A stretch of 64,000 nucleotides of DNA, from contig NC_088865.1 in the NCBI RefSeq assembly GCF_032884065.1, positions 48,582,868-48,646,867 on the forward strand, in the 5' to 3' direction. Origin of the DNA: Artemia franciscana (Eukaryota; Arthropoda; Branchiopoda; Anostraca; Artemiidae). The notes under the pieces are model-generated. The model was not told the DNA's origin, ran no database searches, and was given only the letters and a program-made list of their open reading frames with translations. The stretch's first letter is position 1. The number at the start of each line of letters is the position of its first letter. A program made the translations under genes and the position numbers. This document shows positions 47,951 to 59,090 of the stretch, piece by piece.

Positions 47951-48074
47951 CATACCAGAAAACCATAATTTTATAAGATTTCTTTTAGTTGACAAAACTA
48001 TGAAGTTTCTATGACAGTACCATATTTTCATCAGTATTGGCACGTTGAACTGTAAAATAAATTATCCAAACTCG

Positions 48075-48925
48075 TTGTTTTCAAACAGTTCGTGGTAACG
48101 AACTGTAGTAAGGAGCGATCCGGCTCAATAGTAACCAAAACTCTAAAAAATTGAATTTTGATATCAATAGCTACATCAAAAGAATCGCATCTTAATGCTG
48201 ATTTTAAATATATAAGTTTCATCAAGTTTAGTTATAGCCATCAAAAGTTAAGAGCCTGAGAAAATTTGCCTTATTTAGGAAAATAGGGGGAAACACCCTC
48301 TAAAAGCCGTAGGATCTTAACGAAAATGACACCATCAGATTCAGCGTATCAGAGAACCCTACTGTAGAAGTTTTAAGCTCCTATCTACAAAAATGTGGAA
48401 TTTGGCATTTTTTGCCAGAAGACAAATCACGGGTGCGTGTTTATTTGTTTGTTGTTTTTTTTTTTTTTTTTTTTTTTTCTTTTCCCCAGGGGTCATCGTA
48501 TCGACCAAGTGGTCCTAGAATGTCGCAAGAGGGCTCATTCTAACGGAAATGAAAAGATCTAGTGCCCTTTTTAAGTGACCAAAAAAATTGGAGGGCATCT
48601 AGGCCCCCTCCCACGCTCATTTTTTCCCCAAAGTCAACGGATCAAAATTTTGAGATAGCCATTTTGTTTAGCATAGTCGAAAATTATAATAACTATGTTT
48701 TTGGGGATGACTTACTCCCCCACAGTCCCTGGGGGAGGGGTTGCAAGTTACAAACTTCAACCAGTGTTTACATATAATAATGGTTATTGGGAAGTGTACA
48801 GACGTTTTCAGGGGGATTTTTTTGGTTTTGGGGGTAGGGTTGAGGGGAGAGGGCTATGTGGGAGGATCTTTCCTTGGAGAAATATGCCATGGGGGAAAAA
48901 AATTCAATGAAAAGGGCGCAGGACG
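48075..48925 (+). repeat. Foldback element copy 11a, truncated
   Basis: Left end and body of the element, stopping at about 48925 after AAAAGGGCGCAGGA, where unrelated sequence begins. The 71-codon frame at 48562-48777 is the recurrent repeat-encoded frame described in the findings. Confidence 0.78.
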
Positions 48926-49254
48926 AATCTGGTCACGTTAGAAAAAAACATCAAATTAAGAGCTTAATATACAATGCTGGGTGTTCGGAGCCTCTCTATT
49001 ATGGAGTATAATTTGAAAATAACACAACTATACGAGTGATAAAACATATATACCACAACCATAACTCAACTAACGAAAGAACTGCTAAGAGATAACACAA
49101 CTATAAAGCGAAAACAGGTGAAAACTAACGGGAAAATAAACAAACTAAGAGGTGGAAGGGGCCCAGAGAAAAAATATAATCCTTTTTCAATTTTGAGCCT
49201 AACTTCCGCAAAGGAGTAATAATGTCAGAAGCCCCAAAATACCGAATTATTTTC
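48926..49254. other. Unique spacer, nothing recognised
   Basis: About 330 bp of non-repeat sequence between two foldback copies, in the largest TH intron. No splice-bounded open frame was noticed. Confidence 0.5.
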
Positions 49255-50712
49255 TTTTTAAACAGTTCCTGGTAAGGAACTGTAGTAAGGGGCGACCCGG
49301 CTCAATAGTAAACGAAACTCTAAAAAACGGAATTTTGATGCTAAAAGATACATCAAAAGAATTGAATTTTTACGCTGATTCTAAATATATAAGTTTCAAT
49401 TAATTTAGTCTTTGTCATCAAAAGTTACGAGCCTGAGAAAATTTGCCCTATTTTGGAAAAAAGGGGGAAACATCCCCTAAAAGTCATAGAATCTTAACGA
49501 AAATCACACCATCGCATTCGGTATATCAGAGAACTCTAGCAAAAATTTCAAGCTCCTATCTAAAAAATGTGGAATTTTGTATTTTTTGCCAGAAGACAAA
49601 TCACGGGTGCGTGTTTATTTGTTTGTTTTTTTTTTGTTTTTTTTTTTCCCAGGGGTCATCTTATCGACCAAGTGGTCCTAGAATGTCGCGAGAGGGCTCA
49701 TTCTAACGGAAATGAAAAGTTCTAGTGCCCTTTTTAAGTGACCAAAAAAATTGGAGGGCAAATAGGCCCCCTCCCATGCTCATTTTTTTCCAAAAGTCAA
49801 CAGGCATTACTATAAAAAAAAACAATGAAAAAATAAACATGAAAACGTTTTTTCAAATGAAAGTAAGGAATAGCATTGAAATTTAAAACGAACAGAGATT
49901 ATTACGCATATGAGGGGTTTTAAAAATACTTTAGCATAAAGAGCGAGGTATTTAGTAGGAGATAAATACCTCGCTCTTTATGCTAAAATATTTTTAGTGA
50001 TTTCAACTATTTATTCTGCGGCCTTTTTGATTCAGGGGTCATTCTTAAAGAATTGGGACAAAACTTACGATTTAGTGTAAAGAGCGAGGTATTAACGAGG
50101 GTACAAACCCCCTCGTACACATAATAAAAATATAAGAATATAAAAGTTTGTTACGTAAGTTAATTCTTAAGTTACGTATATTTTTTACTAATAAAAACGT
50201 TCGTTGAATATTAAAAGTTCTAGTAGCCTTTTTAAGTAACCGAAAAATTGGAGGGCAGCTAGGCCTCCTTCCCCACCCCTTATTTCTCAAAATTGTCTGA
50301 TCAAAACTAAGAGAAAGCCATTTAGCCAAAAAAAAATGAATATACTAATTTCATTTCAACAAATTTATGTGCGGAGAGCCAAAATCAAACATGCATTAAC
50401 TCAAAAACGTTCAGAAATTAAATTAAAAAAAACTAGTTTTTTTAACTGAAAGTAAGGAGCGACATTAAAACTTAAAACGAACAGAAATTACTCCGTATAT
50501 GAAATGGGTTGTTCCCTCCGCAGTCCCACGCTCTTTACGCTAAAGTTTGTAATTGTTTTAAAAAGTAGAATTGTGGCAAAGAGTCAAACTTTAGCGTAAA
50601 GAGCGAGGGACTGCGGAGGGGACAACCCATTTCATATACGGAGTAATTTCTGTTCGTTTTAAGTTTTAATGTCGCTCCTTACTTTCAGTTAAAAAAACTA
50701 GTTTTTTTTAAT
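49255..50712 (+). repeat. Foldback element copy 11b
   Basis: Left hairpin AACAGTTCCTGGTAAGGAACTG: both arms of this small stem changed together from GTTCGT to GTTCCT. Most of the satellite-like body is deleted near 49800. There is a snapback at 49921-49996, and a terminal foldback at 50445-50695 with arms of the GGGTTGT-CCCTCCGCAGTCC type. Confidence 0.82.
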
Positions 50713-50753
50713 TTAATTTTTTAAAGAAATCTTCCGTAAAAATACAAACTTAC

Positions 50754-50829
50754 TGAAAAATACTTCTCCACAACCTTCAATTCGTAAATTGTCCATCTCC
50801 CACACAATGCCAAAATGTTCAGGTAAGTT
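50754..50829 (-). other. Ambiguous exon-like segment
   Basis: On the minus strand the frame reads EHFGIVWEMDNLRIEGCGEV and ends at a GTAAGT donor; a possible acceptor is TATAAG. On the plus strand the same place is also open, from a TTTTTTAAAG acceptor-like site (about 50724) to a CAG before GTAAGT (50823). It is not part of TH, since the flanking TH exons join perfectly without it. Neither reading matches a family I know. Confidence 0.2.
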
Positions 50830-51467
50830 CTTATAGGTTGGTTTTATTAAAGCATTTTAATTTAGATTTAATTGAACGAGAAATTTTAAATAAGCACAAA
50901 TAGTAATTTCTCATGGTAAATATGGAAATGTAATTTTTTTTTCTCTATAAATTTCCTCTGCACCGAACCAGCCCCTTTTGCTGAACCATTGTTACACGAA
51001 GGCTAAATTTTAATATAAACATTATAAAGAGTGGGGACTGGGAGATATGAATGACCTCTTTATGCTCAGAAAAACAAACAGAACTTTAATAAAACTTTTT
51101 TTTTCAAATGAAAGTAAGAAGTTACAACAACCTTAAAATAGACAAAAACAATTTTGTGTGTGTGAAGGTCCAACCCTCTTCAAAGCCCACCCACCCTCAG
51201 CTCTTTGCCCAAAAATTTGAATTTTTGCCTCCAGCTCTTTAAGAATAAATTCTAAAAAAAAGTGAGCTACGAGTGAAAGGGTTTATTGATCCATTTTTCC
51301 TTTAAACAATTAAATTTCCTGCTTGTATTTTCTGAAAGGTATTCAGTCAATGAAACACAAGAATTCATTTTCGTTTTCAGTTTTAATACTGCTTTGCAGT
51401 TAATTTTTTCAAATGTTTCTTTCTTTATTTAATAACTATGGATATATCGAATTGCAAGAGACAAATA

Positions 51468-52735
51468 TCAAACAGTTCGTGGTAACGAACTGTAGTAAGG
51501 AGCGACCTGGCTCAATAGTAAACGAAACTCTAAAAAACGGAATTTCGATGCTAAAAGATATATCAAAAGAATCGGATTTTTATGCTGATTTTAAATATAT
51601 AAGTTTCATCAATTTAGTCTTTGTCATCAAAAGTTACGAGCCTGAGAAAATTTGCCTTATTTTGGAAAATAGGGGGTAACACCCCCTAAAAATCATAGGA
51701 TCTTAACGAAAATCACACCATCGCATTCAGCGTATCAGAGAACCCTATAGAAAAAATTTCAAGGTCCAATCTACAAAAATGTGGAATTTCGTATTTTTTG
51801 CCATAAGACAAATCACGGGTGTGTGTTTATTTGTTTTTTTTCCCAGGGGTATCGTATCGACCAAGCGGTCCTAGAGTATTGCAAGAGGGCTCATTCTAAC
51901 GGAAATGAAAAGTTCTAGTGCCCTTTTTAAGTGACCAAAAAAATTGGAGGGCACCTAGGCCCCCTCCCACGCTCATTTTTTTCCAAAAGTCAATGGATCA
52001 AAATTTTGATATAGCCATTTTGTTCCACATAGTCAAAAATCATAATAACTATGTCTTTGGGGATGACTTACCCCCACAGTCCCTGGAGAAGGGGCTGCAA
52101 GTTACAAACTTTGACCAATGTTTACATACAGTAATGGTTACTGCACCGATGTTATCAGGGGGATTTTTTTGGTTTGGGTGTGGGGTTCAGGGGAGGGGGC
52201 TATATGGGAGGATCTTTCCTTGGAGGAATATTTCATGGCGGAAGAGAAATTCAATGAAAAGGGCGCAGGATTTTCTAGCATTACTATTAAAAAAAAACAA
52301 TGAAAATATAAACATGAAAAAAAAATTTCAGTTGAAAGTAAGGAGAAGCATTAAAACGAACAGAGATTATTACGCATATGAGGGGTTCTAAAAATACTTT
52401 AGCATAAAGAGCGAGGTATTTAGGATGAGATAAATACTTCGCTCTTTATGTTAAAAAAAAATTAAGTAATTTCAACTATTTATTCTACGGCCTTTCTGAT
52501 TCAGGGGTCATTCTTAAAGAATTGGGACAAAACAAGATTTAGTGTGAAGAGCGAGGTATTAACGACGGGACCAACCCCCTTGAGGAGGGGCTTTTCTTCC
52601 TCGACACCCCGCTCCTTGCGCTAAAGTTTGATTCTTTCTCGCAACTCTACTTTTTAAAACAATAAAAAACTTTAGCGTAAAGAAATGTCGCTCCTTACTT
52701 TCATTTCAAAAACTTGTTTTTTTTTATTTAATTCA
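51468..52735 (+). repeat. Foldback element copy 12
   Basis: Left end with CAGTTCGTGGTAACGAACTG and GAGCGACCTGG, then a full body (recurrent frame from 51918). A snapback lies at 52389-52455, and a shortened terminal hairpin at 52580-52720. It ends 60 bp before a TH exon. Confidence 0.8.
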
Positions 52736-52794
52736 TAAATAAAGAGCCTTCATGCTAGTGGCGTGATTACAAGGCAACTAGGAGGATTACTTAC

Positions 52795-52930
52795 GGCTCA
52801 GGACTATGATGGGGTGCATTATGGTGTCGTATGTACTGGGTGCACTGAAATACTCGAAAAGCCAAACTCGCCAAAAAGTCCCTAGCTGATAATAAGCCTG
52901 CTGCAGGTCTTAGGGAAAATCCTGTTCGTC
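52795..52930 (-). CDS. TH: TH exon: pterin-binding and substrate region
   Basis: The acceptor CATGTTTCAG precedes GACGAACAGG, and the donor GAGCC precedes GTAAGT. The first two bases complete an Arg codon, and the last two begin the Pro of SPEP. It reads [20 protein letters not shown], then [12 protein letters not shown] and APHHSPEP. The [18 protein letters not shown] stretch is diagnostic of the family. The exon sits between repeat copies, so it is easy to miss by frame length alone. Confidence 0.96.
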
Positions 52931-54999
52931 CTGAAACATGACAAGTTTTGTTTCGAATAAGAGAACCATATGAAACTACAAATATTTCAATAGCAGTTTG
53001 ACATGCTACACGATCACCTTAACAAGTTTTAAGAGGATGCCAAAAAAAAAGTATTTTTGGGTTAAAAATAAGTATCTAAATAATCAAAGATGATTATTAA
53101 CGTAAAATATATTTAATCTATCGCTTTGTTAGTTACTAGTTTGCAATCTTTACTAATTTTTTTTTCGTTATGGTAAATACAATCCTCCACTAAGAATATG
53201 TGTATGCGAGAGTTAGACTGGGGGAGGAGGGGGCTGTTATATATAAAAAAATACCTAAGGATATATCATTTCCACAGGAGCTTCGCTGCAGTAGAATGCA
53301 CAAGAATAATGGGAAAGATAGTAAACAACTTGATGCTTTGAAGGGGCAATAAGGTTAAAGATTTCCTTCCTTGTTTGCACTCCCGACTGAAAACAAAATT
53401 AAATTCCGTTATATCTAAAGTGATCACATGAAAATTTCGAGGAAATTTACCTTCAAACTTTTTCTAGGGATTATACCCTTTGATGTAACAATTCTAAATT
53501 CAATTTAAGTAGAATACAGTTTTAAATATTACACCGCCCCCTTGGATGAGAAAATTGATAACACGAGTATGTCTAAATGTTCTTCTAGAATTACACAAGT
53601 CTTGAGGATTAACTTAAGATGGGCTAACTTGAATTTAGATTAAATTAAATTAAGGATTAACTTAAATTTAGCCTATTGCTTCATGGCTAGCTAGTTTACA
53701 AGCCTTACAGACCTTTTTTCGTTATAGTAGATACAATTCTCCACTAAAAAGATACATTTACGCTAGAACAGGCCTGGAGGAGGAGGGGACTTATATGTTA
53801 AAAAAAAACACCTAAAGTATATTTTAAGACCATGATGGCTGTACATGACGCATGAAAAAAAGAACAGAAAATATAATAAATGAAGAAAATCAAATAGCAG
53901 AGAAAAACGAGGGCAGTGTCAGCAATTGGAACAATATGAAGCGAAAATAAAGCAATATTTCGGCAAGGACCTTCGCCAAGTCGTCCTCAGTGTTAAGAAG
54001 AAATAAAAACGAAAAAAAAAATCTAACTTTTTGAAGTAGAATTCACAAGAGTCCTCAAAAAGAAGGAGGTGATTTTAATATCTAATGTAAATGGCTTACC
54101 ACAATCTTTTAGAGGCAATTGAGATGAAAAATATATAAATATATATTTTATATATATAACCTTGCTATAAATAGAGATGCTGGAGATGTTTTCATAGGCT
54201 CATTTTATAATAACTTCATCTTTAATGATTCAACTAAATCTTTTCCTCGGTTGAAAATAAAACCATCTGTCCCCATTTTAATGAAAAACCAATTCTGTAA
54301 ACAAGCTAAATCTATTACTACGCAAAGATTTTTGTACAATACAATTGGTGAATGTGCCTTCATTTATTCTGGTTTGTTTTGATTCAGTGTCTATGTGTCT
54401 CTTGTGAGGTCCGCTTAAATATTTAGATTGTGTTTTAGATGTCTTACAAGCCTCACAAGTAGTAGTTAAAGTAGTTGTAGCAGTAGTAAGTTTAGCAGTG
54501 GTGGTGGTATTAGCAGTGGTGTTCACATATTGCCTTTTGGCCAAATGATGCTCCCCTTTAACCATTCACTGATAGTTATAATTTAACACCCAATTCAATT
54601 CTTGAGATATACTCTTTTGACAATATGCATGCTTATAAACGTCTTTTCATTTAGTTCAAATTTCCTCTCAATATTGTAAATGGAGTAGTGTTGTAGTAGT
54701 AGTAGTGGTAGTTTTTGTATGTGTTGGTAGCATGCAAATATTGTCTTTTTGGTCATCTTCCATATTATTTCCTAAAGTTCTAAATGAATATACTCAGTCA
54801 TTTCTAATTTATGCTTTTTATACAATATGTATTCACCTAACGTTTTTCTATTTAGTTCAACTTTCGCCTCAAAAGTCTCTGAATTCACCTGAATGCACCT
54901 GAATGCCTTTCGTCTTCTTCAAAAGTAAAGTTCAAACAAGCGTACCTTTATCAGTAACGTATACTATATGAACATAATGAACCAATTGCCTAAGTTACA
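52931..54999. other. TH intron with a 130-bp direct repeat and GTA-type triplets
   Basis: Blocks at about 53140-53265 and 53693-53820 share TTTTTTCGTTATGGTA, ATACAAT-CTCCACTAA and GGAGGAGG-G-CTTATAT. A GTA/GTG triplet tract lies at 54470-54530 and a shorter one at 54685-54715. Nothing else is recognised. Confidence 0.6.
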
Positions 55000-57301
55000 G
55001 GCCTTGCTTTAAGGTTTGTGGGAAGGTAGACATCCCCAAACATGTAAGAACTGGACCTTTACTGGACTAAATACATTTTTTTTAAATACAGATCGGATGT
55101 GTTTCGGGGAATTATAGACTTGAAGGGGGGCTGACTGCCTTCTCATGCTTAAATACATCACTAAGACATCCAACTTACAATCATAGCGGCCCCATCTGAT
55201 CCAAAGTTTATCCGACCACTCGTTCCATAAAAACCTCATTTATCCTGAGGAATATCTTAAAACTCTTGCCCCTGGGCTCTGGGTGGTCACATTCACCCAG
55301 AAAACATTGTTAAATGGTCTTTGGACAATAAGTACCAAAATGGCTATCTCAAGATTACGATCGAATGGGTTTTGTAGAATAGAGAATATCAGAGAGTGGA
55401 AGTTTCTCTCCATCCATCACTCTAAAAAGGAAACTATACATTTCCAATCAAATAATCTTCCTCTAAGGTTCATGCGACCACCCCTTCCATAAAAACCTTA
55501 TTTGCCCCAGGGCACAGCTTACAACCTTTACCCTCTGACTCTGGGGGTTTGGGTTAGGTCCAAGGGCCTTGTGATTATTTTTGAGCAAATGGTCATCGCA
55601 AAATTTCTATAGAATGCATTTGGGGAATATATGACGTGGAAGGGGTACATGTCCTCCGATAACTTTGACTTTCTAAAAAGGAACTAGAGACTTGTGATTT
55701 CCAATCCGATGAACCCTCCCGAAGTTTATACGACAACCCTTTCCGTAAGAACCTTATATGCTGTTGGGATATAACTTACAACCCTTGCCCTGACGGCTGT
55801 GGGGGTTTTCATCCTCAAGGATATAATTTCTGGACTTTCCAACTACGCTGAACAAAATCACTATTGCAAAATTTAATTGGATGTGTTTTGGATGTGAGGG
55901 GGGGGCTGGCTTCCTTCAATCACTTTTGACTTTTAAAAAGGGCGCTAGCCCTTTTAATTTCCAATCGAATAAGCACTTTTAAAGAGTCTACGACAACAAA
56001 TGACAATCTAAAATTTTCTATCAGTTTCATTTTGGAAAAATATGACGTGTAAGTGGGGGGGATATCCACCCTCCGATCACTTTTCAATGTTAAAAGATCA
56101 CTAGAACTTCTGATTACCAGTCCAATGAGCCCCCCCCCCCTGAAGTTTAAACAACCACCCTTTCAATAGAAACCTTAGTTACCCTGAGGGTATAACTTAC
56201 AACCCTTGCCCTGAGGGCTATGAGAGGGTTGTCATCCTTAAAGACATACTTTTCAGATCTTTTAACTAAGTTCAACAAAATAGCTATCTCAAAAATTTAA
56301 TTGGATCAGTTTGGGAGATTGATGGGCTTAGTGGGGGTTGGCTTACTGCCCGCCAGTCACTTTTGACTACTAAAAGAGGCCCTAGCCCACTTTTAACTAG
56401 AATTACGGATTTCTAGAAGGGCACTGGAGCTTCTGATTTCCAATCCAATGAGCATCATCCTGAGTAGATACGAGTATCCTTTCAATAAAAACCTTATTCT
56501 ACCTCGGGGAATAGCTTACAGCCCTTACAGTGAGGACTGTGGCGAGTTGTCATCCTCAAGGACATAATTTCCAAAGCTTTCAACTATTCAGAAGAAAATG
56601 ACTCGCTCGAAATTTTGATTGGATGTGTTTGGAAAAATGATGGGCGTCGGAGAGGGGACTGGTTACCTTCCAGTCACTTTTGACTAGTAAGGAAGGCACT
56701 AGCCCTTTCAATTTCCAATCGAATAAACCCTTTTTGAAGTCTCTACGACAAAAAATGACCATCTCAAAATTTCTATCAGATGTATTTTGGAAAAATACGT
56801 TGTGTGCAGGGGGGTATCTTACCCTCTGATCACTTTCACTCTTAAAAATGGCAATAGGACTTCTGATTACCAATCCAAGGAGCCCTCTCCGAAATTCGTA
56901 TGATCTCCCTTTTCAAAAAACCTGATAAGCCTCCAGGGTATAACTTACAATCGTAACCCTGAGGGCTGTGGGGGTGGAGTAGTTCATCCTCGAAAACATA
57001 ACTTCCAGTCCTTATAACTACGCTGAACAAAATGGCCATCTCAGAGTTTCGATTGTATGGGTTTGGGGGAATTATTGCCGTGGGAGGGGGAAGGCTATTT
57101 ATCCTCTAATAACTTCCGTCTATCAAAAAGGGGAACTAGGCCTCTCAATTTCCAATCGAATGAGCTTTTTTTGAAGTTTTTACAACAATCCTTTTATACA
57201 AAGTGCCCTGGTCTAAAACAAACCAACACAAATAAATAAAGAATAAATTGGCCTACATCGCTCTTTATTTAGGCAGCGCTATAGCACTGCCCATGATAGA
57301 C
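55000..57301 (-). repeat. Satellite B array 3 (minus) with shared leader and palindrome
   Basis: About eight diverged monomers of about 280 bp in reverse orientation, visible as AAACCTTAT, then CTTACAACCCTTGCCCTGAGG, then ACTTTTGACT lines. The outer end (57180-57301, read on the minus strand) has TATCATGGG, CGATGTAGGC and TTTTAGACCAGGGCACTTTG, matching the leader of the array at 9717. A near-perfect palindrome, GGCAGCGCTATAGCACTGCC, lies at 57272-57291 within it. Confidence 0.83.
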
Positions 57302-57785
57302 TTGAGAAATAAAGACCAATCTGTTGAAACCAAAAGATTTCATAATGACTATACTTGTTAATTATATTTTGATTGCGTTAATTTGTAGAATACTCATTAA
57401 CCTTTATTTTTTGTTTTAAAAGTTGAAATACTTACCGTCCAAATACGAGTGAATGTGTCTATTAATATTATAGCATAAACGTACATATAATTTCACTAAT
57501 GTATCTGTCGGTAACGAATCATTATAAACTCTTCCCAAATTTTCCCTTATCCAAAATTAAAACTGTTCTTGCGATGTATTTATAGATATAAAGATGAAAA
57601 ATAGTTTGCAGTCAAGCTTAAATAATTTACATTAATCCTTATAGTTCCTTTGCACATCTCCCTAAGCACTCATCTGAAACTTAATGAAATGTTTGTAGTT
57701 TGAGAAGACCCAAAAAATCGTTTCTGCAATTCTGGAAAACTCAAGTTTTTAACTCTTAATTCTAGGACTTAAAAATTAGTCTTAC
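57302..57785. other. TH intron, nothing recognised
   Basis: AT-rich DNA between the satellite array and the next TH exon. No repeat or exon signal was seen. Confidence 0.5.
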
Positions 57786-57982
57786 TTTTCAAGAAGTTTG
57801 AGAGGTCTTCCAGCTGCGGGATTTTTTCAGAACAAAATCCGACTTCTTTTTTTAGAATCTCTAAAATATCCCTGAACTGCTTACAGCAGTGACTTTCCAA
57901 CAGATCTTCGACTTTATCAAACACGGCTTTCCAGGTTCGTTTTTCATCTTCTGTGTATTCAATTCTGGGTATCGGATCGCCA
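57786..57982 (-). CDS. TH: TH exon: start of catalytic domain
   Basis: The acceptor AAATTTTTAG precedes TGGCGATCC, and the donor AAAA precedes GTAAG. The exon completes Tyr-Gly at its start and gives the first base of Arg at its end. It reads GDPIPRIEYTEDEKRTWKAV, then KVEDLLESHCCKQFRDILE, and closes IPQLEDLSNFLK. GDPIPR-x-EYT and IPQLED-x-S-x-FL are family landmarks. A Cys-Cys replaces the more usual Ala-Cys in HACKE-type sequences. Confidence 0.95.
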
Positions 57983-59090
57983 CTAAAAATTTTAAAACAG
58001 TTTTTGCATAAGAATTTTTGACAAAAAAAATATACTAAAAAAATGTGTTAAAGATTGTCCTGAAATGTGTTTCTTAATTAATTACATATATCTTAATTAC
58101 ATTTGCAATGTGTTAATATTTGTGATTTGGTAAAATTTATAATATTTAGTTTACCTATTGTTGCTAAAGGGAGGGATATATTAACAGGATAAGCTTGTTT
58201 TGGTTTTACTTGGTTGTTTTACATTTGCTGTTTTTTTCATAGGCATGTATTTTGGGGGTGATACCTGACGCGGGGATGCCATGGATATTCTGTGGTAGCC
58301 ACAACACTGTGCTGGGTAGAGAATTTAGAGTGGCGAAACCCTATATAGGCCAGTGTATTCTCCTGATGAGCCCTTATGCTGGGTGTTGCCTCTGAATTAT
58401 TTGTCTATATTATTTTTTCTATTGTTTGGTAAATGACGACTTATACTTATTGACGACATGACTGCCTGTCCATGGATTATTCTTTATGGTTGATTGTGTG
58501 TGGCTATGCTGTTTGACCTATGTGATTGTATGGATGAGTAGGGTTAAGGCCTCATTCAAGTGCTGGTCTATATTAATCACTAATTTAGGAAAACAGTCTT
58601 CCTTTTCTCCTTCTGTCTCCTTTTTTTTTTCTTTTTTTTTGTGTTTGTGCTGTAGCATTGGTGATTTCTCTTTTCATGATATATCGTATTGTCTCTAACT
58701 TGTTAGCTAAATTCATTAAATCAAATTAGATTGTAAACAAAAAATTATGTCAAAAGTATGTTGGAATTTCTTATGGCATAATGTTTGAGAGAAATTGTTT
58801 TAGAGCCAAGAACCAAAAGACGCGTTCTCACTAATGGCCCTAAGATTCCTCTAGGGAAATTTCATCCGATAGTAGCAAGTAGCAACTATGAAGGAGCGTA
58901 TACTAAATGGGAGGTGGGGAATAAGGGAATAAGGAAGAATAAATCCCTTCAGCGTAGATCTAGCCATCGATTTTAGCAACACAATTCACTTTTAAAGATT
59001 TGTTCAGTAATTCTTCCAAATTTGTTCTAGTTGTAGTTCTCGAAAAATAACTAATTCGAGGAAGAGATATAAAATTTAACTTTTTCTTTT
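57983..59090. other. TH intron, nothing firmly recognised
   Basis: The 58200-58740 part (GGGGATGCCATGGATATTC, then CTGATGAGCCCTTATGCTGG) looks like an old dispersed repeat, but no second copy is present in this window. A T-run lies near 58620. Confidence 0.45.
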
